A stretch of DNA of 64,000 nucleotides from an uncultured Gammaproteobacteria bacterium (GTDB lineage Bacteria; Pseudomonadota; Gammaproteobacteria; HK1). Shown piece after piece: positions 16,364 through 25,215 of this stretch. The first letter of the stretch is position 1; each line of letters starts with the position of its first letter. Position numbers and translations under genes: made by a program. Under the pieces are notes generated by a model. That model saw only the letters and a list, made by a program, of their open reading frames with translations. It was not told where the DNA came from and searched no databases. Where the stretch lies: the NCBI GenBank assembly GCA_958295465.1, contig OY282353.1, positions 3,897,001 to 3,961,000 on the forward strand, in the 5' to 3' direction.

Positions 16364-17335
16364 GTGATTCCGGACCGTTTGCCTTGGCACGACCGGCAGT
16401 GGTGGCGGGTCGAGCGCGACATCCGCGCCGCGAGGGTGCCGCACGCGCTGCTGCTGCGCGGGGCCGCGGGGGGCGGGAAGGCGCTGTTCGCGGCCCGTCT
16501 CGCGGCGGCCCTGCTGTGCCGGTCGGACGATCCGCCCTGCGGGGAGTGTGATTCCTGCCGGCTCTGCGCCGCCGGCAGCCACCCCGACCGGATCGCCGTC
16601 GCGATCGCGGAGGACCGCCGCGAGATCGTCGTCGATCAGGTGCGCGACCTCATCCACACCGTCGGCCTGACCGCCCGGTTCGGCGGGCGCAAGGTGGTGG
16701 TCGTCGATCCGGCGGAGCAGATGAACCGGCACGCCGCGAACACCCTCCTCAAGACGCTGGAGGAGCCGCCGGGGGAGACGGTGTTCCTCCTCGTCTCGTC
16801 GAACCCCGCGCTGCTCCTCGCGACCATCCGCAGCCGCTGCCGGATCATCGACTTCCCCGCCGCGGACCCCGGCATCGCCCTCGCATGGCTGCGGGGCAGG
16901 GTGCCGGACCCGGCCGCGGCGCTGGCGCTGGCCCCCGGCGCGCCGATCCGCGCCGTCGAGCTGTCCGAGGGCGGCCTGATCGAGGTGCGTTCGGGACTCG
17001 AACGCGATCTCGACGCTCTCCTCTCGGGCGGCGACCCGATGGCGGTCGCCGCCCGCTGGAAGGAGCTCGGGCGCGCAACGGTCTCGCTGTGGCTCGGGGA
17101 CGTCCTCGCGGCACGATTGCGCGAGAGTGTCCTCGGCGGTGCGGACGCCGGCCGGCAGGGTGCTGCGCCGATCCGTTTCTCGCGCCTTCTGCCCATGCTC
17201 GACCGCTGCCTGGAAGTGCGGGGCGGCGTGCTGGCGCGCTCGAACGTGAACGAGCAGCTCGCCCTCGAACGCCTCGCCCTGGGGATCGCCTCCGAAGGAG
17301 CCGCCTGCCGCTCGGCCGGTCGAAGCAAAGCGTGA
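16364..17335 (+). CDS. holB: DNA polymerase III subunit delta'
   Basis: 323 aa clamp-loader subunit. It has the degenerate ATPase of the family (LLLRGAAGGGKALFAARLA), a Cys-rich zinc module (CGECDSCRLCAAGSHPD), VVVVDPAEQMNRHAANTLLKTLEEPP, and the SRC box ATIRSRCRIIDFP. GTG 16364 is chosen because it gives the normal N-terminus (IPDRLPWHDRQWWRV); the upstream in-frame codons belong to the IS3 remnant. It would normally follow tmk directly, so its original promoter has probably been lost and replaced. Confidence 0.9.
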   Translation: MIPDRLPWHDRQWWRVERDIRAARVPHALLLRGAAGGGKALFAARLAAALLCRSDDPPCGECDSCRLCAAGSHPDRIAVAIAEDRREIVVDQVRDLIHTVGLTARFGGRKVVVVDPAEQMNRHAANTLLKTLEEPPGETVFLLVSSNPALLLATIRSRCRIIDFPAADPGIALAWLRGRVPDPAAALALAPGAPIRAVELSEGGLIEVRSGLERDLDALLSGGDPMAVAARWKELGRATVSLWLGDVLAARLRESVLGGADAGRQGAAPIRFSRLLPMLDRCLEVRGGVLARSNVNEQLALERLALGIASEGAACRSAGRSKA

Positions 17336-17404
17336 GGGAGACGTCGTCGGGCCGTACCACATGACTGTATAGTATGCCGTCATTTTTCGCCTATTTATGA
17401 CGAC

Positions 17405-18583
17405 ATGACAGCGGCCTACGATCGCCTGATCGAACCGCCCCGACAGAGCTTCTTCCTGTTCGGGATGCGAGGCGTGGGCAAGAGCACCTGGGCGCGGGTG
17501 GCCTTCCCGGACGCCGTGTACGTGGACCTCCTCGACGAGAGGCTGTACCAGGACCTGCTCGGAGACCCCTCGCTGTTCGCGCAGTCCATCGGCGATACGG
17601 CGCCGAATGGCTGGGTGGTCGTGGACGAGGTCCAGCGGCTGCCTTCGCTGCTGAACGAAGTCCATCGGCTCATCGAGGCGCGGCGCCTGCGTTTCGCCTT
17701 GCTCGGCTCCAGCGCGCGCAAGCTCAAGGCGGCGGGGGTGAACCTGCTGGCCGGGCGGGCGCTGCGGAAGAACATGTTTCCGCTCACCGCAGCCGAGCTC
17801 GGCTCCGCCTTCGATCTCGACCTGGTGTTGCGCCACGGGTCGATCCCGCTGGTCTGGACGAACGAGGCACCTCGCGAGGTCCTCGAAGCATACGTTCAGC
17901 TCTATCTGCGTGAGGAAATCCGCGCCGAGGCCCTGGTTCGCAACCTGCCCGGATTCGTCCGTTTTCTGCCCGTTGCCGCCCTGTTCAACGGGCAGGTCGT
18001 CAACGTCGCCGGAATCGCCCGCGACGCGGGAGTCGCCCGCACCACGGTGCAGGGCTACCTCGACATCCTGGAGGACACGCTGCTCGTCCATCGCCTGCCC
18101 GCTTACGACGCGAAGCTACGGGTGCGGGAGCGCAAGCTGCCGAAGCTGTACTGGGTCGACCCGGGCGTCGTCCGGGCGGTCAAGCGCCGGTTCGGGGACG
18201 TAGCGATGGAGGAGCGCGGACCGTTGCTCGAGAGCTGGGTCGTCACCACGTTGCGCGCTCATGCCGAGACACGGGAGCTCTACGACGAGATCTTCTACTG
18301 GTCGCCGCACCGGACGAACGTCGAAGTCGACCTGCTCCTGCAGCGGGGACGTGAGCTGCTGGCCATCGAAGTCAAGTCCACGGAGCGGTACCATGCCAAG
18401 TTGCTGAAGGGCCTGCGCGCGCTCGCGGACCTGCCTCGCGTGGTCCGGCGCGTGCTGGTCTACATGGGTCGGCGCTCCTTTCGCTCCGCCGACGGCATCG
18501 AGGTCTGGCCGGCCCACCGCTTCGCATCGGCGGTCGCCGCCGGCGAGCTCTGGCCCGGTTCCGGTTCGTGCGACGGCGGATGA
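17405..18583 (+). CDS. AAA_14 / DUF4143 ATP-binding protein
   Basis: 392 aa. Walker A GMRGVGKSTWAR is near residue 20 and Walker B GWVVVDEVQRLPSLLNE near 65. An SSARKLKAAGVNLLAGRA motif typical of AAA_14 and a DUF4143 C-terminal half follow, with LLAIEVKST near the end resembling a nuclease-fold strand. These proteins are very common in bacteria; some behave like toxin-antitoxin or mobile ATPases, but no general function is established. The upstream sequence contains TATAGT (17368-17373) and an inverted GTCAT...ATGAC around the start. Confidence 0.75.
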   Translation: MTAAYDRLIEPPRQSFFLFGMRGVGKSTWARVAFPDAVYVDLLDERLYQDLLGDPSLFAQSIGDTAPNGWVVVDEVQRLPSLLNEVHRLIEARRLRFALLGSSARKLKAAGVNLLAGRALRKNMFPLTAAELGSAFDLDLVLRHGSIPLVWTNEAPREVLEAYVQLYLREEIRAEALVRNLPGFVRFLPVAALFNGQVVNVAGIARDAGVARTTVQGYLDILEDTLLVHRLPAYDAKLRVRERKLPKLYWVDPGVVRAVKRRFGDVAMEERGPLLESWVVTTLRAHAETRELYDEIFYWSPHRTNVEVDLLLQRGRELLAIEVKSTERYHAKLLKGLRALADLPRVVRRVLVYMGRRSFRSADGIEVWPAHRFASAVAAGELWPGSGSCDGG

Positions 18584-18757
18584 GCGACAGGGTTCCCGGC
18601 GTCCCGGTGGCGGACACCTCCGAGCGCGAATTCGTCGTTGCCCTGAAGAATCGACATGCCCGGAACGAGTGGGCCGGCCTGCCGGAGTGCGGTTTTCCTG
18701 CTCCGCGACCGCGGGACGTGGCCACTGCCCGCGTGGCGTATACTCCCACCCCTTGCA

Positions 18758-18922
18758 TGGAACAAGACAGTTCCTCGCTCATCTACGACGCTGGCCAGGG
18801 CGACCGCGATTCCGCGTAGCGGAATCGCCAAGCGACCGCGCCACCGGTCGCCGCCTGCATGGAACAAGACAGTTCCCCGCTCGTCTACGACTCTGGCCAG
18901 GGCGACCGCGCCAGCGGTCGCC
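18758..18922 (+). repeat. Dispersed repeat A, copies 2 and 3 in tandem
   Basis: Copy 2 (18758-18853) contains the full element with the perfect inner palindrome GCGATTCCGC-GTA-GCGGAATCGC. Copy 3 (18860-18922) lacks that inner segment and goes directly to the GCCAGCGGTCGCC arm. Both begin TGGAACAAGACAGTTCC. The pair lies between the DUF4143 gene and the GcvT-GlyA fusion. The rest of the 18584-18974 gap shows only a possible TATACT -10 at 18739-18744. Confidence 0.8.
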
Positions 18923-18974
18923 CTTCGCATCCGTTATCGCGTCTTTCGAAGCACCCGAGGGCCCGGGGTATCCG

Positions 18975-21719
18975 ATGAACGAACCCTTGAACAGGACCGT
19001 GCTGCACGACCGGCACGAGGGCCACGGCGGGAAGATGGTGGACTTCGCCGGGTGGCGGATGCCGGTGCAGTACCGGACCGGGATCATCGCCGAGCACCTC
19101 GCGACCCGGCGCGGGGCGGGCCTGTTCGACGTGAGCCACATGGGCCGCTACCGGGTGAGGGGCCCCCGGGCCGAATCCTTCCTGCTGAAGACCCTGACCA
19201 ACAACGCCACGGGGCTCGCGCCTCTGGAGGCGCAGTACACGTTCATCGCGAACGAGGCGGGCGGGGCGGTGGACGACGCCTATCTCTACAAGCTCGCGGA
19301 TCGGGACTACCTGCTCGTCGTCAACGCCGGGAACCGCGCGGCGGACTGGGAATGGCTCGGCCGGTACCTGCCCGGAAGCGACGTGGAGCTTGCCGACGAG
19401 AGCGATGCGCTGGCGATGCTCTCGCTCCAGGGGCCGGCCGCGGGCGACGTGCTCTCGCGGATCGTCGCCCCCTCCGATCTGCCGGAGAACAAGCGCAACC
19501 GGCTCTCGGTGGCCGGTTTCGAGGGAGGACCCCTGGTCGTCGCGAGGACCGGTTACACCGGCGAATCGGTGTGCTTCGAGCTGTTCCCCGAGAGCGGCGC
19601 CGCGGCAGCCCTGTGGCAACGGCTCGTACAGGCCGGGGCGACGCCGGTGGGACTCGGGGCCCGGGATTCGCTCCGCCTGGAGGCGGGGCTGCCGCTCTAC
19701 GGGCACGAGCTCGGCCCGGGACCCGACGGCTGCGACATCCCGCTGTTCGCGAACGCGATCGCGCGCTTCGCAGTCAGGACCGGGGCCGCGGCCGGGGAGG
19801 ACTTCGTCGGCGGCCCGGCGTTGCGGGCCCAGCGCGCGGAATACGAGCGGATCCGGCGCCGCGAGATCGCGATCCCGCCGTGTGATCGGCGGCTGACCCA
19901 TCTGGTCCAGCCGGTCGCGGTCTTCGACGGCCGGCGGCCGTTGCGCCAAGGCTACAAGGTCACGTATCGGGGTGAGGACGCGGGGTGGATTACCTCGGGC
20001 ACCACCGTACCGTACGCGGTGTTCGAGGGCGAAGGGCTCGCGGCGAAGCCCGGGGACGCCCATGCGATGCGTCCGATCGGGCTCGCGCTGCTGCGCTCGG
20101 ACCTCCTGCCGCGCAGCCACGAGGCGCTCCACGTCGAGGTGCTCGACGGCCGGGGCAATGCGATGACCGCCGAAGTGGTGGAGCGCAACGCCTGGCCGCT
20201 GTCGCCCTTCGTGCGGCCCTTCCGCGGCTTCGAGGCTCCTGCCGAGGGCGGGCCGCCGGTGTCGGCCCGTGGGCCGGCATCGGCCCGTGGGGGCGCCCCG
20301 GCCGCGGAGGCCGAGTCGCGGGCTGCCCGACTGGCCTTGGAGGCCGAGCGCAACCACCGGTGGCGGCGCACCGAATGCGTCAACCTCATCCCTTCCGAGA
20401 ACTGCGTCTCGGAGTTCGTCGAGCGGCTCTGCGCCTCGGACCCGGCCGGGCGCTACAACGAGCACAACCGGCTCCGCGCGCTGGGCGTGAACTCCGACGA
20501 GGTGCGTTACTACAAGGGCACCGGTTTCAGCATGGAGAAGGAGGAGGAGCTCGTCGCGGCCCTGCGGACCTTCTTCGGATGCCGCGACGCGGAGGTGCGG
20601 GTCATCAGCGGGCAGATGGCGAACGACACCGTCTACGACGCCCTGAAGCAGTTCCGCAACCGCCACCGGGGGCGGCGCACGCCGCTGCCGCTACGCCGCG
20701 TGCTCGTCCACGACCTCAACAAGGGCGGGCACCTGAGCGCCCAGACGGGCGGGGCGCTCAGGAACTACGTCGCCCACGACCCGCGAACCGAGCGGCCCGC
20801 CGTGGACCACTTTGCGCTGCGCCGCGACCTCCCGCACGCGATCGACGTGGAAGAGACCGCGGCGCGCATCCTGGAGGGGCGTCCGGACCTCATCGTGTTC
20901 GGGCGCAGCGTGATCATCCATACCGAGCCGGTGAGGGAGATCGTCGAGTGCATCCACCGGGGGTTCGGGGCCGACAACCCCGAGCGACCCCTGGTCATGT
21001 ACGACGCAGCCCACGTGCTCGGCCTGCTCGGCGGGCACTTCCAGGACCCGCTGGCCGAGGGGGCCGACGTGGTCACCGGGTCCACCCACAAGACCTTCTT
21101 CGGCCCCCAGCGGGGGGTGATCCTCACCAACATCACACCCGGCCACGTCTTCGAGGAGTTCTGGCAGGCCGTCGCGTCGCGCGCGTTCCCCGGGCACGTG
21201 AGCAACCACCATCTCGGGACCCTGCTCGGACTGCTGGGCGCGACCTGCGAGATGATCCGCTACCGCGACGAGTACCCGCCGCGGGTGATCCGCAACGCCA
21301 GGGCGTTCGCCCGCGCCCTCGCGGGCCACGGCCTCGCCATCGAGGGCGACCCGGCCGCCGGTTACACGGACACCCATCAGGTCCTGGTGCGCGGTGCGCG
21401 CGGGGCCGGCGAGGAGATGGCGGATCGGCTGGAGCGGAGCAACGTCATCACCAACCCGCAGGCGTTCTACGACGATGCGAGCTTCGCCGCCGCCTCCGGC
21501 ATCCGGCTGGGTACCCAGGAGATGACTCGGTTCGGCATGGAGGAGGCGGATTTCGAGGCGCTGGCGGGGCTCGTCGCGGCCATCCTCCTCGAAACCGCCG
21601 CGCCCGGAGCGCGCCGCGAGGACGTGATCCGGTTCCGGCGGCGCTTCACGCGGATGCGCTACCGTCTTCAGCCCGCATTTCTCACCAGCGCGCGAAGCGA
21701 GGCCTGCGCCCAGCCTTGA
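18975..21719 (+). CDS. GcvT-GlyA fusion protein
   Basis: 914 aa. Residues ~1-420 form a GcvT-type aminomethyltransferase (FAGWRMPVQY near residue 25, GLFDVSHMGR, ARTGYTGESVCFELF, DSLRLEAGLPLYGHEL). A low-complexity Gly/Ala/Pro linker follows (~425-450). Residues ~460-900 form a serine hydroxymethyltransferase-type PLP domain (NLIPSENCVSEFV, YDAAHVLGLLGG, PLP lysine in VTGSTHKTFFGPQRG). Both halves use tetrahydrofolate, so the fusion may channel one-carbon units between glycine, serine and methylene-THF. The last ~18 codons lie in dispersed repeat B, which seems to supply the stop. Stand-alone gcvH or gcvP is not nearby. Confidence 0.85.
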   Translation: MNEPLNRTVLHDRHEGHGGKMVDFAGWRMPVQYRTGIIAEHLATRRGAGLFDVSHMGRYRVRGPRAESFLLKTLTNNATGLAPLEAQYTFIANEAGGAVDDAYLYKLADRDYLLVVNAGNRAADWEWLGRYLPGSDVELADESDALAMLSLQGPAAGDVLSRIVAPSDLPENKRNRLSVAGFEGGPLVVARTGYTGESVCFELFPESGAAAALWQRLVQAGATPVGLGARDSLRLEAGLPLYGHELGPGPDGCDIPLFANAIARFAVRTGAAAGEDFVGGPALRAQRAEYERIRRREIAIPPCDRRLTHLVQPVAVFDGRRPLRQGYKVTYRGEDAGWITSGTTVPYAVFEGEGLAAKPGDAHAMRPIGLALLRSDLLPRSHEALHVEVLDGRGNAMTAEVVERNAWPLSPFVRPFRGFEAPAEGGPPVSARGPASARGGAPAAEAESRAARLALEAERNHRWRRTECVNLIPSENCVSEFVERLCASDPAGRYNEHNRLRALGVNSDEVRYYKGTGFSMEKEEELVAALRTFFGCRDAEVRVISGQMANDTVYDALKQFRNRHRGRRTPLPLRRVLVHDLNKGGHLSAQTGGALRNYVAHDPRTERPAVDHFALRRDLPHAIDVEETAARILEGRPDLIVFGRSVIIHTEPVREIVECIHRGFGADNPERPLVMYDAAHVLGLLGGHFQDPLAEGADVVTGSTHKTFFGPQRGVILTNITPGHVFEEFWQAVASRAFPGHVSNHHLGTLLGLLGATCEMIRYRDEYPPRVIRNARAFARALAGHGLAIEGDPAAGYTDTHQVLVRGARGAGEEMADRLERSNVITNPQAFYDDASFAAASGIRLGTQEMTRFGMEEADFEALAGLVAAILLETAAPGARREDVIRFRRRFTRMRYRLQPAFLTSARSEACAQP
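21664..21715 (-). repeat. Dispersed repeat B, copy 2 (inverted)
   Basis: The minus strand carries GCTGGTGAGAAATGCGGGCT followed by GAAGAC, matching the copy at 21856-21905 in the opposite orientation. It overlaps the 3' end of the GcvT-GlyA gene. Confidence 0.7.
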
Positions 21720-22191
21720 CCGGGTGGCGCGAAGGGGCGGCAGCGGCAAGGCGAACGCGAGTCGAAGCCTGCCCCCGTGTCAACGGGGAGCGCACAGGCG
21801 TACTCGACAGTACGTCGAGCACCTTGGCCGCGTTCAACGCAGCCGATGCCTTCGATCCGCGTCCGCAGCCGGGGGCTGGTGAGAAATGCGGGTTGGAAGA
21901 CCTCCGCGTTCCGTGCCGGAGCGCCGTCGCGGTTCGGCGTTCGGGCGTCCGGAGTACCCGCAAAATCGAATCCTGGAATCGTGTTCGGGACGCCGGCTTG
22001 CCTTGCCGGTGGCAAGTGCCCGGATTGACAAGAGGAACGCACGAACACCAGACTGATCACCGGGGAGCGAGCGGTCGCCGCACGCGAAACGGCACTTGTG
22101 CGGCGTATCGACTCGGTGCACGATTCAAACAGACCGTTTCACTCGAATGCGCCCGTATCGAGCCGATACGGCGACTGCCGGAGGGATCCCG
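21720..22191. other. Gap between the GcvT-GlyA fusion and the molybdopterin oxidoreductase
   Basis: The interval holds dispersed repeat B copy 3 (21856-21891, continuing to GTTGGAAGACC) inverted relative to copy 2. No complete gene, tRNA or riboswitch fold was recognised. A GGAGGG ribosome binding site at 22180 serves the gene starting at 22192. Confidence 0.6.
21856..21891 (+). repeat. Dispersed repeat B, copy 3
   Basis: It matches 199-234 across TCCGCGTCCGCAGCCG-GG-CTGGTGAGAAATGCGG. With copy 2 it forms an inverted pair about 170 bp apart that could fold when transcribed. Confidence 0.7.
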
Positions 22192-24336
22192 ATGGCCACC
22201 GCCGAAACCGACCTCGCCGCCGAGCTCGCGCGCATCAAGCAGGCGCGGGTCGTCAAGAGCTTCTGCTACACCTGCCCGTGGCAATGCCCCACCGAGGTGT
22301 ACGTCCGCGACGGCAGGATCGTCTACCACAAGGGGAACGCCCGGGCGCCGAACAACATCGGCTCGCGCTGCGCCAAGGGGATGGCGAGCTGGTGGGTGAC
22401 GGAGGACCCGGACCGGCTGAAGTATCCCATGCTGCGCACCAACCCGAAGGGGGAGCCGGGCCGGTTCCGGCGCGCGTCCTGGGACGAGGCCCTCGACTTC
22501 ATCGCCGGCAAGCTGGCCGGGATCAAGGAGCAATGGGGGCCGGAGGCAGTCGCGTTCACCTGCCACCACGACCCGAACACCGTCTTCTACTGGCACCTGC
22601 TCCGGGACCTCTACGGCAGCCCGAACATGTACACGCATACGTCCGGATGCGAACAGGACCGGCGTTCGGCCTGCCTCACCCTGTTCGGCCACGTCTTCCC
22701 GATGCACGACTTCATCAACTCCCGCTACGTGATCCTGTGGGGCATGAACAACCTCGGCGCCAACCAGGGGCTGTGGGAGAGCCGGGAGCTGATCGAGGCG
22801 AAGAAGCGGGGCTGCAAGCTGGTGGTCGTCGACCCCAACTTCACCGAGACCGCGCAGAAGGCCGACGAGTGGCTCCCGATCCGGCCCGGCGCGGACGGGG
22901 CCCTCGCGCTGGCGATGTGCCACGTCATCATCGAGGGGGACCTCTTCGACCGGGACTTCGTCTCCCGGCACTGCGAGGGCTTCGACGGGTTCCGCGAGCA
23001 CTTGCGCGAGCGTGGCTACACCCCGGAATGGGCGGAGCCGATCACCGGCATCGAGGCCGGCCGGATCCGGCGCATCGCGCGCGAGTTCGCGACCACCAAG
23101 CCGGCGATGTCGGCGATCTTCAAGGGGTCCGGCTACTACACCAACGGCGCGGACGCGGGCCGCGCCTGCTACCTCCTCGACGCCATCTGCGGCGAGGTGG
23201 ACAAGCCGGGCAACCTGGTGCTCAAGGACTGGGCCCCGCTCGGCGCCCCGGTGGAGATCCCCGAGGACGCGAAGGCCGCCCCGTCGAAGGACCCGCTGCA
23301 CGTGGCGATGGGCTACCCGCTCGCCCCGGATCTGCCCAACTCCCGCCTGCCCGACGCAGTCATCGACGGGAATCCCTATCCCGTCAAGGGGCTGTTCGTG
23401 CAGTCGAGCAACCCGGTGATGAGCGATCCGAACCGGGATCGGGTGAAGGAGATGTTCGCCCACCTGGAGCTCGCGGTGACCTGCGAGCTGTTCATGAGCG
23501 AAACCGCGCTGGAGAGCGACGTGGTGCTGCCGGAGACCTCGTTCTACGAGCAGGCGGAGATCCGCCAGGGCATGTGGAAAGGTCCGGAGGTGGTGCTGTG
23601 CCAGCCGGCGGTCGAGCGCGTGGGGGAGGCGAAGCCGGCCTACGAGATCGTCAAGGCGCTGGCCGAGAAGATGGGGTTCGGCCGGTACTTCCCCTACGAG
23701 AAATGGGAGGACTGGGGCGAGCTGGTGATGAAGGACGTCCCGATGTCGCTCGACGAGCTCAAGGAGCAGGGCTTCTGGGCCGGGGAGATGCGCTACCACC
23801 GCGTGCCCGAGGGGCTGCCGACGCCCTCGGGGAAGATCGAGATCCGTTCGAAGCAGTACGAGGACGCCGGCTTCGAGCCCTATCCGGTGTGGTCGGAGCG
23901 CAGCGTGAAGCCCGACGCCGACTTCCCGCTGCAGCTCACCCACTCGAAGCTCAGCATGCACTGCAACATCATCACCCAGAACAACCCCCTCCTGATGGAG
24001 ATCTGCGGCGAGAACTGGGTGGAGATCAACCGCGCCGACGCCGCGAAGTACGGCATCGAGGACGGCGGCTACGTCATCGTCGAATCCCCGAAGGACAGGA
24101 TCCGGATCCTGGCGCGGGTGGTGGAGGGCCTGGTTCCCGGATGCGTGAGCGTCCGGCACGGGCACGGCTTCGGGCACTGGGCCATGGGCTCGGTGGCGCG
24201 GGGGCGGGGCGCGCATTCGAACAACCTGATGGAGACCCATACGAGCCCCGTCACCGGGGCCAACTGCTACAACGAGTGCAAGGTCAGGGTGTACCCGGCG
24301 CAAGTGCGGGCCGATTCACGACCACGGCGGCGGTGA
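22192..24336 (+). CDS. Molybdopterin oxidoreductase, catalytic subunit
   Basis: 714 aa CISM-family enzyme. An N-terminal [4Fe-4S] ligand set is visible (CYTCPWQCPTEV, later CAKG), followed by the bis-MGD domains (YVILWGMNNLGANQG, VVVDPNFTETAQKADEW) and the C-terminal dinucleotide-binding barrel (GCVSVRHGHGFGHW). No twin-arginine signal is seen, so it is likely cytoplasmic unless exported with a partner. ATG 22192 follows GGAGGG. The Fe-S subunit follows; no NrfD anchor is adjacent. The substrate is uncertain: it resembles polysulfide/thiosulfate-reductase-type or related sulfur enzymes and is shorter than SoeA. Confidence 0.8.
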   Translation: MATAETDLAAELARIKQARVVKSFCYTCPWQCPTEVYVRDGRIVYHKGNARAPNNIGSRCAKGMASWWVTEDPDRLKYPMLRTNPKGEPGRFRRASWDEALDFIAGKLAGIKEQWGPEAVAFTCHHDPNTVFYWHLLRDLYGSPNMYTHTSGCEQDRRSACLTLFGHVFPMHDFINSRYVILWGMNNLGANQGLWESRELIEAKKRGCKLVVVDPNFTETAQKADEWLPIRPGADGALALAMCHVIIEGDLFDRDFVSRHCEGFDGFREHLRERGYTPEWAEPITGIEAGRIRRIAREFATTKPAMSAIFKGSGYYTNGADAGRACYLLDAICGEVDKPGNLVLKDWAPLGAPVEIPEDAKAAPSKDPLHVAMGYPLAPDLPNSRLPDAVIDGNPYPVKGLFVQSSNPVMSDPNRDRVKEMFAHLELAVTCELFMSETALESDVVLPETSFYEQAEIRQGMWKGPEVVLCQPAVERVGEAKPAYEIVKALAEKMGFGRYFPYEKWEDWGELVMKDVPMSLDELKEQGFWAGEMRYHRVPEGLPTPSGKIEIRSKQYEDAGFEPYPVWSERSVKPDADFPLQLTHSKLSMHCNIITQNNPLLMEICGENWVEINRADAAKYGIEDGGYVIVESPKDRIRILARVVEGLVPGCVSVRHGHGFGHWAMGSVARGRGAHSNNLMETHTSPVTGANCYNECKVRVYPAQVRADSRPRRR

Positions 24337-24406
24337 CGACGACCCGCCGGTGGCAGGTCGGGGTGTACCCGGCACAGGCGCGGATCGACTTCGGAGGAGG
24401 TGGGGG

Positions 24407-24970
24407 ATGCAACATGGTTTCTACTTCGATCACACCCGCTGCGTGAAATGCCACGCCTGCGAGATCGCGTGCAAGAGCTGGAACGAGGTCGAGGTCGGCC
24501 CCCGGTGGCGCGAGGTGGTGAAGATCGAGAGCGGGACGTTTCCCGACGTCCGGGCGATGAACGTGTCGATGGCCTGCATGCACTGCGGCGACGCGCCGTG
24601 CCGCAGCGCCTGCCCGGTCACCGCGATCACGAAGCGGGCCGAGGACGGGATCGTCGTCGTCGACCCCGACAAGTGCATCGGCTGCGGGTTCTGCACCTGG
24701 GCCTGTCCCTTCAACGCCCCGCAGCTTTCCGCCGCGGCGGGGAAGATGGAGAAGTGCAACTTCTGCCAGACCCCGGGGCGCGAACGCCCGCTGCACCTGC
24801 CGCGCGCGTGCGAGGAGATCTGCCCCACCGGCGCGATCCGTTCCGGCCCGATGACCGAGCTCGCGAGGCTCGGCCGCGAATCCGCCGCGGCTCGGCTCGG
24901 CTCCATGCAGGGGTTGCCGGGGCTGATGATTCAAGCCCAGCAGTCGTTTGGGTCCGGAGGCGCCGACTGA
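24407..24970 (+). CDS. 4Fe-4S ferredoxin subunit, DmsB/PsrB type
   Basis: 187 aa electron-transfer subunit with four Cys clusters: CVKCHACEIACKSWN near residue 13, CMHCGDAPCRSACP, CIGCGFCTWACP, and CNFCQ with a later Cys (CEEICPTGAI). This is the usual partner of the preceding catalytic subunit. ATG 24407 has a strong GGAGGAGG upstream. The 24340-24390 spacer repeats the coding end of the previous gene (GGGTGTACCCGGC-CA-G-GCGG), evidence of a small duplication. Confidence 0.85.
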   Translation: MQHGFYFDHTRCVKCHACEIACKSWNEVEVGPRWREVVKIESGTFPDVRAMNVSMACMHCGDAPCRSACPVTAITKRAEDGIVVVDPDKCIGCGFCTWACPFNAPQLSAAAGKMEKCNFCQTPGRERPLHLPRACEEICPTGAIRSGPMTELARLGRESAAARLGSMQGLPGLMIQAQQSFGSGGAD

Positions 24971-25043
24971 AACGATCGCGAAGGTCGCGAGCAAAAGTCC
25001 GTCTAGACCGGGACAGGTATCCGGCGATGGGGTGCGCGCGCCA

Positions 25044-25205
25044 GTGGCGGATGCGCTCGATGACGGCCGCATCGTGTTCGGCTTGGTGGCGGCGGCCCGT
25101 GACCGGGGCGTGCGGGTGTCCCTGACGGCCGATGAGGCCCGGGCGCTGGTGGACGGGGACCGCGCGGCGATGTTCGAGGCGGCGCGGCGGCGTCTGGTTC
25201 GATGA
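25044..25205 (+). CDS. Small hypothetical protein
   Basis: 53 aa from GTG 25044: a hydrophilic helix-rich sequence with GRIVFGLVAAARDRGVRVSL and EAARRRLVR at the end. No family is recognised. Codon use (G/C in third positions) is compatible with coding. The frame is open further upstream to 24948 but with unconvincing sequence. It ends 10 nt before the stop of the convergent DUF1640-like gene. Confidence 0.4.
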   Translation: MADALDDGRIVFGLVAAARDRGVRVSLTADEARALVDGDRAAMFEAARRRLVR

Positions 25206-25215
25206 ACCGGCGCGG

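Noticed and set aside
18584..18974. Glycine riboswitch before the GcvT-GlyA gene
   Set aside because: The interval is filled by dispersed repeat A copies, and no tandem aptamer-like sequence was recognisable.
22192..24970. Assignment of the molybdopterin enzyme as sulfite dehydrogenase SoeAB
   Set aside because: The catalytic subunit is much shorter than SoeA and no SoeC-type membrane subunit is adjacent, so substrate was left open.
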